The notes: generated by a model not told the origin, from the letters alone. A DNA stretch of 14,047 nt from an uncultured Clostridia bacterium (GCA_934271725.1 CAKQSC010000023.1:1-14047), one strand, 5' to 3'. Shown: positions 1-7,238, numbered from the stretch's first letter. Translations and numbers: made by a program.

Positions 1-39
1 GTTCCGACGAAAGAAGAAATGGAAAAATATCTGAAATAA
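1..39 (+). CDS. C-terminal end of an unidentified protein (partial)
   Basis: The first 12 codons of the window read V-P-T-K-E-E-M-E-K-Y-L-K and then TAA. The tail is short, charged and probably helical. A Rho-independent terminator follows six bases after the stop, which supports this as the true end of a gene lying mostly outside the window. Too little is visible to name a family. Confidence 0.5.
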   Translation, partial: VPTKEEMEKYLK

Positions 40-44
40 TAAGT

Positions 45-80
45 TCGTCGGGAAAAGTACGTTTTTTCCGACGATTTTTT
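45..80 (+). terminator. Rho-independent terminator after the upstream gene
   Basis: TCGTCGG at 45-51 pairs perfectly with CCGACGA at 68-74, and the stem extends inward through an A-run/T-run. Six T residues follow at 75-80. The hairpin sits just after the partial upstream gene and isolates it from the next small gene. Confidence 0.8.
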
Positions 81-135
81 CACGAAAAGCGAAAAAGTAA
101 TCAAATCGGGTTACTAAATTGCAATTTTGTCGTTG

Positions 136-141
136 TATAAT
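136..141 (+). promoter_or_regulatory. -10 box for the 41-residue gene
   Basis: A consensus TATAAT lies about 67 bases before the ATG at 208. No good -35 box stands at 16-18 bp; TTGCAA at 119-124 is too close (11 bp). The box lies inside the longer open frame that starts with TTG at 127, so a transcript starting here would lack that TTG, which favours the ATG at 208. Confidence 0.4.
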
Positions 142-207
142 ATAGGCGTAAACAGCGAAAAGAGTTTTTGCACGGCGTTTTACCCGTGCGAGATAAAGGA
201 GCGAAGT

Positions 208-333
208 ATGGAACTGATTTACGTAACGCGAGATGGTCAAAACAAATGTACGGGTTTTGTGGTTAAGTACAACGATGAGTATTATTCGATAGATCCTAAA
301 TATCTAGAATATTCGTCGGGTGAAATAAAATAA
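208..333 (+). CDS. 41-residue orphan protein of unknown function
   Basis: I do not recognise this protein. The start is the ATG at 208 because AAAGGAG stands six bases before it, while the in-frame TTG at 127 has no ribosome binding site and overlaps the -10 box. The 41-residue product is polar and Tyr-rich (V-x-Y-N-D-E-Y-Y), with no signal peptide or membrane segment, and its hydrophobic/polar alternation suggests a small beta-sheet fold. It is a single-gene unit with its own -10 box, ribosome binding site and a strong terminator, which supports a real gene over a chance frame. It could also be the remnant of a longer protein. Confidence 0.55.
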   Translation: MELIYVTRDGQNKCTGFVVKYNDEYYSIDPKYLEYSSGEIK

Positions 334-369
334 AAATCGCACATACAAGTTTAATATTGTTTACCTCTT

Positions 370-403
370 AAATAAGGCAACCGTTGTTACGGTTGCCTTA
401 TTT
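370..403 (+). terminator. Terminator after the small gene
   Basis: A perfect 14-bp stem (AAATAAGGCAACCG paired with CGGTTGCCTTATTT) encloses a six-base loop. The outer stem is A-rich on the left and T-rich on the right, so it can act in both directions. It lies 37 bases after the stop of the 41-residue gene. Confidence 0.85.
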
Positions 404-490
404 ATTGGCACTGATTATTCGGTTTGATTGCCTGAATACGATACAATGCAAAAAAACAAATGCAGAGCAAAGAATAGAAAAAATAAAGTA

Positions 491-519
491 TTGAAAAAGG
501 GGGCTTTGTAAGATATAAT
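491..519 (+). promoter_or_regulatory. Sigma-A-type promoter of the phosphatase gene
   Basis: TTGAAA at 491-496 and TATAAT at 514-519 are separated by exactly 17 bp, close to the vegetative consensus. The expected start point near 526 gives a leader of about 80 nt before the ATG at 605. Confidence 0.8.
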
Positions 520-555
520 TTAAATAAGTTTCCAAAATATTTCTATCGGGCGAGA

Positions 556-578
556 GGCAATATTCGTGCTATATTGCC
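556..578 (+). other. Hairpin in the phosphatase leader
   Basis: GGCAATAT at 556-563 pairs perfectly with ATATTGCC at 571-578 around a seven-base loop. It lies in the predicted 5' untranslated region, 12 bases before the AAGGAG ribosome binding site at 591-596. It has no T-run, so it is not a terminator. It might affect mRNA stability or translation. Confidence 0.45.
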
Positions 579-604
579 GAGATAACAAGACAAGGAGAAA
601 ACGG

Positions 605-2845
605 ATGAGAAAAATCATGTTTATTTTATCGGTATTGTTTTTGGCAATTTCTATTGTGGCGTTCGTCGGTTGCAAAAACGGCGACGGCAAGGAACACGAG
701 CATGTTTACGGCGAAAGCATAACGGTAACGCCGGCGACTTTTGAAAAAGACGGTGAAGGCAAACGAGTATGCTCGGCTTGTGGTTACGAATATTTTTTCG
801 TTATACCCAAAAGGACGGAAAAAACTTATTCAATAACCTACGATTTGAACGGAGGAACGGTATCGGATAACGCAATGAAGGGCGTTCCCGGGCAATATAA
901 AAACACGGACGAAGACGTGGAAATTGTTTTAAGACCGTATAAGCGTAAGTACGTATTCAAGGGCTGGTCGGTCGGCGGTGAGACGCCTGTAAAAAATTAC
1001 GTTATAAAAAGCGGAACGGACGGAAACGTGGTTTTAACCGCTGTTTACGAAAAAGACGCAACGACTTATTACGACGGTGGCGAAGTCGATATTTTGCCCG
1101 ACGCCGTTGCGGGATATCTTTATGCGGACAATAAGGCCGATTATTTGTATAAATACGACAGAAACTACGCTATCGGCGACGACGTTAAAGGCGTAAAAAT
1201 CTCGTGGTCTAAAACGGGTACTTCCGTTTATAAACTCAGCGTCGCTTCCGACGAAGAAGCGAAAAACGAGATTTACTCTTATTCGGGCAGTTCGCTGTCG
1301 GTAACTCTATATAATCTCGTCCCCGATAAAACGTATTATTATACGGTTAAGGACAATTACGGCAATCTTATAAAAAACGACTCGTTTAAGTTGGAGAGCA
1401 ACGTTCGCGCGATAAGTTGCGGAAACGTTACTAATATGAGAGATATGGGGGGAAGAGAAACCCCCGACGGTACGGTAAAATACGGAATGGTTTACAGAAG
1501 TCCCGAAATAGCAAACGCGAACGGCAAGGCGACGGACGTTATCGTAAACGAACTCGGCATAAAAACGGAAATAGATTTGCGTTTTGAAAGCACTACGGAT
1601 ACGATAAGCGACAAAATTACCAAATATAAACTCGGTATCGTACAATGGGACTATCTGTTCCCCGGAATGAACGAAAACAGGCCCTCGCAGTCGACGGCAA
1701 TAGAGAACCTTGCCGAAATATTCAGGATTTTTGCCGATAAGGACAATTACCCGATACTTTTCCACTGCTCCGCGGGTGCGGACAGAACTGGTACGATAGC
1801 ATTTTTACTCAACGGTCTTTTGGGAGTATCTTACGAAGATTTGGCGGAAGATTTTGAAATTACGTCGTTTTATTTCGGAAAGCGTTGGAGATCGGACATA
1901 GTTGAAAATAACGGCAAATATTCGTTTGACGAAAGCGGTGTCATGCAGGATAATCCCGATAACCTTGTAGCCTTTGATAAAACGTATCGTTATTTGCTGG
2001 ATACGTACGGAACGGACGGCGGTACGCTGTCGGGTGCGATAGAAAATTATCTTAAAACGGTTGCGGGGCTTACCGATTACGAAATATATTCAGTAAAGCA
2101 TTTAATGCTCGGTACGGCGGAACATAAGTACGGAGAATGGCAGACCGTTAAAAAAGGAAGTTGCCGTGAAAACGGTGAAAAACGCCGTTATTGCGCGTGT
2201 GGCGAATACGAATCGGAAGTTATAGAAACGATAGGCACGCATATTTACGGCGACTGGGAAACAGTAACGGAGCCTACGCTCGACCACGACGGGCTTCGCA
2301 AAAGAACGTGCGACTGCGGTGAAGAACAGACGGAAAGATTACCTAAACTTACAAAAACCGTTTACGATTTTAACGGTATCGATTTAAATAATACGGTAGG
2401 CGTAGACGCGTTAAACAAACACACCTCAACCGCGAGTTCGGAAGGCAATATTCCGCAAGGTTTTTCGGGCGGGGTTTACGGCAGAACGGACACGTATCTC
2501 GTGGCGATAGGAGTGGGCTTTTCAAAAGACTACAAACTCGAAGAGATAGTCGAATTGAAAGTCAGAATAGCGGTCGTAAGCGACGAAAAACTTTCCAAAG
2601 GCAATTTCAGAATATATAACGATACGGAAAACGATATTAAGGCGGATAAAAATTACGAGGATTTGTCAGGCGGAGTTTACGGCGAATGGGTGGAAATAGA
2701 TTTGTTGCCTATTCTTAAAGAAGCGGCGACGAAAGCGGGTAGCGGAATAGTCGATGAAAACGGCGTTCTTCAAAAGTTTGAAATTATTGTAAGAACGGGC
2801 GTAACCGCTACGGTTTATTTCGATTCGATTACGGTTATATCGTAA
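605..2845 (+). CDS. Secreted lipoprotein tyrosine-phosphatase family protein with surface repeats
   Basis: The start is the ATG at 605 because AAGGAG lies seven bases upstream; the in-frame GTG at 566 falls inside a leader hairpin. The product has 746 residues. Residues 1-23 are a lipoprotein signal ending V-G-C, with C23 the likely lipidated residue, so the protein should be anchored outside the membrane. A Cys repeat (33-69, C-x-x-C-G) is followed by an InlB-type B-repeat (about 74-148, Y-D-L-N-G-G to F-K-G-W) and a fibronectin-III-like segment (about 190-262). The phosphatase domain spans about 268-500: N-M-R-D-M-G-G at 277-283 and H-C-S-A-G-A-D-R-T at 387-395, giving the C-x5-R loop with nucleophile C388 and R394 intact. 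This matches the Y_phosphatase3 (LipA/MptpB-like) family. Two more Cys repeats (507-582) and a beta-rich C-terminal domain (about 585-746) follow. Substrate unknown: phosphotyrosine, phosphoserine or phosphoinositide are all possible. The gene is monocistronic. Confidence 0.9.
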   Translation: MRKIMFILSVLFLAISIVAFVGCKNGDGKEHEHVYGESITVTPATFEKDGEGKRVCSACGYEYFFVIPKRTEKTYSITYDLNGGTVSDNAMKGVPGQYKNTDEDVEIVLRPYKRKYVFKGWSVGGETPVKNYVIKSGTDGNVVLTAVYEKDATTYYDGGEVDILPDAVAGYLYADNKADYLYKYDRNYAIGDDVKGVKISWSKTGTSVYKLSVASDEEAKNEIYSYSGSSLSVTLYNLVPDKTYYYTVKDNYGNLIKNDSFKLESNVRAISCGNVTNMRDMGGRETPDGTVKYGMVYRSPEIANANGKATDVIVNELGIKTEIDLRFESTTDTISDKITKYKLGIVQWDYLFPGMNENRPSQSTAIENLAEIFRIFADKDNYPILFHCSAGADRTGTIAFLLNGLLGVSYEDLAEDFEITSFYFGKRWRSDIVENNGKYSFDESGVMQDNPDNLVAFDKTYRYLLDTYGTDGGTLSGAIENYLKTVAGLTDYEIYSVKHLMLGTAEHKYGEWQTVKKGSCRENGEKRRYCACGEYESEVIETIGTHIYGDWETVTEPTLDHDGLRKRTCDCGEEQTERLPKLTKTVYDFNGIDLNNTVGVDALNKHTSTASSEGNIPQGFSGGVYGRTDTYLVAIGVGFSKDYKLEEIVELKVRIAVVSDEKLSKGNFRIYNDTENDIKADKNYEDLSGGVYGEWVEIDLLPILKEAATKAGSGIVDENGVLQKFEIIVRTGVTATVYFDSITVIS
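2123..2350 (+). repeat. Tandem H-x-Y-G-x-W ... C-x-C-G repeats in the phosphatase
   Basis: Two consecutive repeats of about 39 residues (507-545 and 546-582) share H-x-Y-G-[DE]-W-x-T-V at the start, a central x-x-x-G-x-x-[KR]-R and a C-x-C-G. A diverged third copy (701-811, residues 33-69) lies near the N-terminus and has C-x-x-C-G instead. Such repeats are common in clostridial surface proteins. The paired cysteines could bind metal or form disulfides; the sequence does not decide. Confidence 0.75.
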
Positions 2846-2861
2846 CTGTTAAATAAAAAAG

Positions 2862-2889
2862 AAGGGCAGTCCGTCGGACTGCCTTATTT
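2862..2889 (+). terminator. Terminator of the phosphatase gene
   Basis: GGCAGTCC at 2865-2872 pairs with GGACTGCC at 2876-2883 around a three-base loop. TTATTTA follows, and an A-run precedes the stem. It begins about 17 bases after the phosphatase stop. Confidence 0.8.
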
Positions 2890-2936
2890 AATGCGGTAGG
2901 CGAATTATCGTCGGATATTCGAGAGGGAAAAGACGT

Positions 2937-2972
2937 AAAAACACGCGTTCCGACGGAAACCCGTCGGAACGC
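2937..2972 (-). terminator. Terminator of the ABC transporter/TerB operon
   Basis: GCGTTCCGACGG at 2945-2956 and CCGTCGGAACGC at 2961-2972 form a perfect 12-bp stem with a four-base loop. Read on the minus strand, the stem is followed by GTGTTTTT. It lies 33 bases after the stop of the TerB-like gene and, with the hairpin at 2862-2889, separates the two convergent units. Confidence 0.8.
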
Positions 2973-3004
2973 TTGACTTGCAAAATCTATAAGTCATATA
3001 AAGG

Positions 3005-3460
3005 TTAGGCTTTGATAAGATTTCTTATATATAATCTCTCTTTAAGGGAAATTTTTCCGTCTACCGTTACCACGCACAGACACAAAGATATTATGTCCTC
3101 TTTTATTTCTTCGTCTACCAAAGAGAGAATGGTCAAAAGGTTTTTCGTGTAACGTTTAACCGCCGATTTGCCTTCTTTGTCGCCCTTAAAGGCTTTCTTT
3201 ACCGTGTTGAAATCGAAATCGTCGCCGAAAACTTTTACGAGAGAGGGGTATATAAGAAGGTATTCGCGTTCGTTTATAACGCCGTCGGCTGTAACAGAGC
3301 CTAATATATATGCCGCAAGGGTGTTTACAGGGTCTATTCCGTCAATGTTAAGCGCTTTGAGTTTTGCAAAAACCTTTGCGGATTTACCCGCAAGCAGAAC
3401 GCCTCTTTCGAGCGTCGACATTTTTTCAAAATCGTTGCATAATTTTAAAAACTCAAACAT
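3005..3460 (-). CDS. TerB-like protein
   Basis: This 151-residue cytoplasmic, mostly helical protein carries two acidic loops typical of the TerB (tellurite-resistance/DjlA-like) superfamily: T-A-D-G-V-I-N-E-R-E at 57-66 and T-V-D-G-K-I-S-L-K-E-R at 132-142. In known TerB folds such D-G-x-[IV]-x-x-x-E loops bind metal. The start is well set: AAGGAG lies eight bases before the ATG, 18 bases after the stop of the permease, so it is the last gene of the ABC operon. No other ter genes are visible, so tellurite resistance should not be assumed. A role sensing or modulating the membrane transporter is plausible but only inferred from position. Confidence 0.7.
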   Translation of the reverse strand: MFEFLKLCNDFEKMSTLERGVLLAGKSAKVFAKLKALNIDGIDPVNTLAAYILGSVTADGVINEREYLLIYPSLVKVFGDDFDFNTVKKAFKGDKEGKSAVKRYTKNLLTILSLVDEEIKEDIISLCLCVVTVDGKISLKERLYIRNLIKA

Positions 3461-3478
3461 AATTTTATCTCCTTACCG

Positions 3479-5317
3479 TTATAACGGCAAATCTTTTTTA
3501 ACGAACTTTTTCGCGCCGAGTATATAACCCGTAATGCCGAGAACTACAAGTATCGCAAACTTCCATATAAACGTCGTGGTGCCGTCCATAATCGAAACTA
3601 CGTCGAACAGAGATATAATAGTCGTATAGTTGAAGAAGTCGAGCGCTTCGAGTCTGATAACGGAGGGGATTACCGCGCTTCCGAACAAGCCGAGCATTGC
3701 CGCAACGAGCGCGAAAATACTGAGACCACCGCCGATAGCCATAGATTTTTTGCTTCTGTCGAAGAAACAGGAAGTAAGGAAACAAAGTCCCGAAAGGGCT
3801 ACGAGTACGAGGAACGCGCCGAGGTTCAACAAGAGAAGTTTGCCGTAGGTGAGTTGAACGTCTTTATAGACTATCGCAAGGCAAACGCAACTCGTAACGG
3901 TGGTAAGGCAGAACATAGCGAACAGCGAACCGATGAGATAAAGGGCTTGCGTAAACACTATCGTCTTTCTCTTCGTAGAGGTGGAAAGAACGTATGCCAT
4001 AGAACCGGAGTCTACCTGTCCCGCAATAAGGTTGTTGGAAGCCATTATCATAAATATAATGGGGAGAAGCAATCCCGCGAGTTTGAAGTAAATGGAGCCG
4101 ACTATAAGGGTGTACAAATCCGCTTTGCCTATTTCCTGCAACGCGTCCGAAACTTCCTGCGGTAAAGATTCGAGCAAACTGTTGGATACGTCGCCTATGA
4201 TATCGTCGCTTGCCTTTTTAAGCGCGGAGGTATATTCTTCTTCCGTGGCGTATTTGCCGTCCGCCTTGTTTTGTTCTATTATCGCTACTTCGTAATCGAG
4301 TCTGTTACGGTAAGTTATAACGGTGGTAGCCGACATGTGTTTGATATTTGCGTAGTCGTAACCGAAAGTGTTGTACTTTTCTTCCGTTACGCCGAAAGAA
4401 GCAAGATTTTCGAGAATAAGTTTAACGTTTTCTTCGCTCGTCATGTTGCCGGCAAGGAATATCATAGAAGAGGATTCCGCTCTGTCGCGAACGTAAGTTA
4501 CTCTTTCTTCGCTTTTAAGATAATCGTTAACGTCGCCCGCGCTTATGTGCGCCACAATGCTCGTTACGTCGTAATCCGCGGGAATCGCCTCGCCCCATTC
4601 GGTGTAATTCTCGTCGAACATACCGTTTACGCCGTCCGTTTTGGGGTTAAGAGCGAACATAACGGAACCGAGTATTTCCGCCGCTTCGTCGGTGTCTTCC
4701 GTATAAGCGGGGTTTACTTCTTTCGCTTTTTCGTACATATAATTTTTGAGTCCGAGTACGGAAACGGAATATGCGGAAGTTATTGCGTTTTGCTGTGTAG
4801 CGGGGTTTTTAGCCTGCCATTCGGTTATTGCCGTAAGATAATCGCTCGGATCTTCATAAGCGTCCTGTTTCGGTGCGGATTTCAACCAGTCGGAATAATT
4901 TTTCGCGTAAAGTTGTTCTACCGTTTTTTGGGGCGCGGGCATAGTAGCCTGCCATGCTTCTAATTTTCGGTTGTATTCTTCTTCGGATTCGTCGCCTTTA
5001 ACGGGTTGAGAGGCAAGCCACGCAGAGAACGTTGCGTGATAGGTAAGGGCGTCTTTCGCGTTTTCCGCGAACAAGCCGTCGAAATGACTTAACCCGTCCG
5101 TTGCGTTGCCGTAGTAGTTAAGTGATCTTTTTTCGAGTTGAGCGTCTATTTCCTGTCTGATAATGGTATCCTGAATTGCGTCTTTCGTTCTGCCTATCGA
5201 GCCGTTTCCGCTGATAAGCATTACGCACGCAAGCATAAAGCAAACCGCAAAAGTGATTATAGCCCACATCGTACCGTTTGCTTTGCACGACTGTTTGAAA
5301 AGTGCTTTACTGAACAT
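3479..5317 (-). CDS. ABC-2-type transporter permease with large extracytoplasmic loop
   Basis: This 612-residue membrane protein has one membrane segment near the N-terminus (about 17-37), a hydrophilic stretch of about 360 residues (40-400), then five membrane segments at about 403-428, 454-484, 491-516, 525-549 and 583-601. The motif N-N-L-I-A-G-Q-V-D-S-G-S-M-A-Y-V-L-S (428-445) is characteristic of the cytoplasmic loop of ABC-2 export permeases that pair with drug/bacteriocin-type ATPases. The large loop, predicted outside the membrane, carries a tandem Trp-rich duplication. The ATG overlaps the end of the preceding ATPase gene by 11 bases, with AAAGGAG nine bases upstream, indicating translational coupling. 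It probably forms the membrane part of an exporter with the two upstream ATPases. The substrate cannot be read from sequence. Confidence 0.88.
   Translation of the reverse strand: MFSKALFKQSCKANGTMWAIITFAVCFMLACVMLISGNGSIGRTKDAIQDTIIRQEIDAQLEKRSLNYYGNATDGLSHFDGLFAENAKDALTYHATFSAWLASQPVKGDESEEEYNRKLEAWQATMPAPQKTVEQLYAKNYSDWLKSAPKQDAYEDPSDYLTAITEWQAKNPATQQNAITSAYSVSVLGLKNYMYEKAKEVNPAYTEDTDEAAEILGSVMFALNPKTDGVNGMFDENYTEWGEAIPADYDVTSIVAHISAGDVNDYLKSEERVTYVRDRAESSSMIFLAGNMTSEENVKLILENLASFGVTEEKYNTFGYDYANIKHMSATTVITYRNRLDYEVAIIEQNKADGKYATEEEYTSALKKASDDIIGDVSNSLLESLPQEVSDALQEIGKADLYTLIVGSIYFKLAGLLLPIIFMIMASNNLIAGQVDSGSMAYVLSTSTKRKTIVFTQALYLIGSLFAMFCLTTVTSCVCLAIVYKDVQLTYGKLLLLNLGAFLVLVALSGLCFLTSCFFDRSKKSMAIGGGLSIFALVAAMLGLFGSAVIPSVIRLEALDFFNYTTIISLFDVVSIMDGTTTFIWKFAILVVLGITGYILGAKKFVKKDLPL
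4793..5035 (-). repeat. Tandem Trp-rich duplication in the permease loop
   Basis: Two adjacent units, residues about 95-130 and 139-175, share [FY]-S-x-W-L-x-S-x-P, then a charged spacer with Y, then W-Q-A-x-x-P-A-x-Q. Equivalent tryptophans are W100/W144 and W122/W167, a period of 44-45 residues. A weaker third echo, N-Y-T-E-W-G-E-A-I-P, appears at residues 237-246. The DNA is diverged, so the duplication is old and kept at protein level. Confidence 0.7.
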
Positions 5318-6221
5318 TTTTACTATTCTCCTTTCTTTCTGATAATATTTTCTTGAAATGCTGTTCGAGTGTATAAGGTATTTCGGATATAAACTTAACG
5401 TCGTATCCGTTAAGGGTTTTAAGAAGTCCTACCGTTTTGTCGCTGTCTATTCTCACGGTTACCTGATTGTATTGTTCCTGATACCTTATTATTTCGTAAG
5501 GTTCTTTTATAAACCGCAAATAATCGTCGTGAGAGTTGAACTCCGTTTTAAAGTCTTTTACTTTTCTGTTGCGAATGTCGTTCATATCGCAAACGTCTAT
5601 TATGTGTCCGTCGTTGATAAGCGCGACCTTGTCGCAGGTGCTTTCGAGTTCGTCGAAACTATGACTGCTCATAAGAATGGTTTTGCCTTTTCTGTGTTCT
5701 TCCTTGATAATGTCGAGGAAGGTGGCGCGCATAAGGGGATCGAGTCCGGTGGTCGGTTCGTCGAGAATTATTATAGGCGAGTCGTTCATCAACGCGGCGA
5801 CGAGGGCGGTTTTCTGTTTCATACCTTTACTCATACGTTTAAGGTTTGCTCTCGGGTCGAGTTGCAGTCTTTCGATAATTTCGTTCGCGTAGTCCATATT
5901 CGTAAGTCCTAAAAACTCCGCCTGACATTTTAAAAAGGCTATACCCGTCGGTAAATCGGGAAAGGCTATTTCGCCGGGAACGTAACCTATGTTCTTTGCA
6001 ATTTCGCTTGCGTGTTCCCACGATTCGAGTCCGTTTACTTTTACGCTTCCGGAAGTCGGTTTCAAAAACCCGAGTATGTTTCTTATCGTCGTCGTTTTTC
6101 CGCTACCGTTCGTTCCTACGTAACCCATCATTTCGCCTTGTTCTATATTAAGGTCAAGGTCGAATATGCCTCTTTGGTGTCCGTAATCTTTGGTAAGTTT
6201 ATTAAGTTCTATTACGCTCAT
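5307..6221 (-). CDS. ABC transporter ATP-binding protein (second ATPase of the operon)
   Basis: This 304-residue cytoplasmic ATPase should power the adjacent permease. Walker A is G-T-N-G-S-G-K-T (36-43), with Thr in place of the usual Pro. The signature is M-S-K-G-M (130-134), a variant of L-S-G-G-Q. Walker B is I-I-I-L-D-E (150-155) with catalytic E155, the D-loop is G-L-D-P (159-162), and the switch histidine is H187. The C-terminal 90 residues form the extra domain usual in drug/bacteriocin exporter ATPases. The ATG overlaps the TGA of the upstream ATPase gene (ATGA), with AAAGGAG upstream, so translation is probably coupled. It is a paralogue of its neighbour: both open with L-T-K-D-Y-G and share G-Y-[IV]-P-G-E-I-A. 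Confidence 0.93.
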   Translation of the reverse strand: MSVIELNKLTKDYGHQRGIFDLDLNIEQGEMMGYVGTNGSGKTTTIRNILGFLKPTSGSVKVNGLESWEHASEIAKNIGYVPGEIAFPDLPTGIAFLKCQAEFLGLTNMDYANEIIERLQLDPRANLKRMSKGMKQKTALVAALMNDSPIIILDEPTTGLDPLMRATFLDIIKEEHRKGKTILMSSHSFDELESTCDKVALINDGHIIDVCDMNDIRNRKVKDFKTEFNSHDDYLRFIKEPYEIIRYQEQYNQVTVRIDSDKTVGLLKTLNGYDVKFISEIPYTLEQHFKKILSERKENSKNVQ

Positions 6222-7150
6222 TTTAACGCTCCTTTGAAGTCTTTGTCTTCTTTATAGAACTTCATAAAGTAATCTTCGAGTGATTCTTTTCTGTTGCTGA
6301 ACTTAACCGCTTTCGAGTCGGCAAGAACGGCTATAAGTCCGTTAAGGTCTTTGTCCTCTATCGACAGGAACACTTCTTTTTCGTCGTCTTTGATAAGGTT
6401 TAAAGACGAAAGAGTCTTGCATTTTTTTACGAACGCGATTTTTGCGGTCTTGTTTGCGAATTCCACGTTATAGAACTTTCTGGAAGCGTGCTTCAAGTCG
6501 TTTGCGACGAATTCCGAAACGATTTTACCGTCCTTTATTATCGCTATTCTGTCGCACGTCGAATCTACCTCCGAGAAAATGTGGCTTGACAAAAGAATCG
6601 TTTTTCCGCGTTCCTTTTCTTCGTGAATGAGTTTGACGAAAACCTCCTGCATAACGGGGTCGAGTCCGCTTGTCGGCTCGTCTAAAATAAGGACGTCGGG
6701 GTCGGACATAAACGCCGCTACTACCGCGAGTTTTCTTTTGACGCCGAGGCTCATTCGCTTGGTTTCTCCGCTTAACGCAACGTCGTCGAGTTCAAAAAGG
6801 TCGAGCATTTTTTTAAGTTGCTCGTTGTTGTGAACTCCTTGAAGGTCTTGCATCATCTGCAAAAACGCTTTTCCCGTAAGTCCCGCGGGCAGGGCTATTT
6901 CGCCCGGTATGTATCCCACGTGATTGAGTATTTCGTAATACTTGTTGAAAGTTTCCTGTCCGAGAATCTTCGTACTGCCTTCGCCCGGCTTTGAAAATCC
7001 CATCAAATGTCTTATTGTCGTAGATTTGCCCGCGCCGTTGGGACCTAAAAATCCGAACACTTCGCCCTTGTCTACGTGAAAACTTATGTCGAACACTCCT
7101 CTGCCGAAACCGTAGTCTTTCGTAAGATGGTCTACTTCGATAATGTGCAT
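6218..7150 (-). CDS. ABC transporter ATP-binding protein (first ATPase of the operon)
   Basis: This 310-residue ATPase is the first gene of the minus-strand operon. Walker A is canonical, G-P-N-G-A-G-K-S (36-43). The signature is M-S-L-G-V (133-137), without the usual second Gly and Gln. Walker B is V-L-I-L-D-E (153-158) with E158, the D-loop is G-L-D-P (163-166), and the switch histidine is H190. A C-terminal extension follows as in other drug-exporter ATPases. AAAGGAGAG stands five bases before the ATG. Since its partner ATPase is similar but distinct and there is only one permease gene, the ATPase pair may work as a heterodimer, or each may pair separately with a permease dimer; this is inference. 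Confidence 0.93.
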   Translation of the reverse strand: MHIIEVDHLTKDYGFGRGVFDISFHVDKGEVFGFLGPNGAGKSTTIRHLMGFSKPGEGSTKILGQETFNKYYEILNHVGYIPGEIALPAGLTGKAFLQMMQDLQGVHNNEQLKKMLDLFELDDVALSGETKRMSLGVKRKLAVVAAFMSDPDVLILDEPTSGLDPVMQEVFVKLIHEEKERGKTILLSSHIFSEVDSTCDRIAIIKDGKIVSEFVANDLKHASRKFYNVEFANKTAKIAFVKKCKTLSSLNLIKDDEKEVFLSIEDKDLNGLIAVLADSKAVKFSNRKESLEDYFMKFYKEDKDFKGALK

Positions 7151-7183
7151 CGTATCTCTCCTTTTTTTATTTTTTAAACACTG

Positions 7184-7212
7184 TTGACATTTTTATCCTA
7201 TTGCATTATAAT
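7184..7212 (+). promoter_or_regulatory. Consensus sigma-A promoter toward the tetR gene
   Basis: TTGACA at 7184-7189 and TATAAT at 7207-7212 are both perfect and spaced 17 bp. The predicted start near 7219 leaves about 73 nt of leader before the TetR ATG at 7293. Such a strong promoter driving a repressor suggests control by the nearby operator. Confidence 0.75.
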
Positions 7213-7238
7213 GGAAAAAAAACAAAAAGGAAAGCACA

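Noticed and set aside
127..207. TTG-initiated N-terminal extension of the 41-residue gene
   Set aside because: The TTG has no ribosome binding site and lies upstream of the TATAAT box at 136-141, while the ATG at 208 has AAAGGAG at ideal spacing.
447..512. Short 21-codon frame beginning with ATG at 447
   Set aside because: No ribosome binding site, lysine-rich low-complexity product, and it runs through the -35 box of the phosphatase promoter.
566..604. GTG-initiated N-terminal extension of the phosphatase lipoprotein
   Set aside because: The extra residues would put a charged stretch before the lipoprotein signal, the GTG lies in a hairpin loop, and the ATG at 605 has a strong ribosome binding site.
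3005..3460. Calling the TerB-like gene a tellurite-resistance determinant
   Set aside because: No other ter genes are present, and TerB-like domains occur in many unrelated contexts.
4271..4963. 230-codon open frame opposite the ABC permease gene
   Set aside because: It is antisense to a well-supported permease, has no ribosome binding site or recognisable motif, and its Tyr/Arg/Phe-rich composition is that expected from a reverse-complement shadow.
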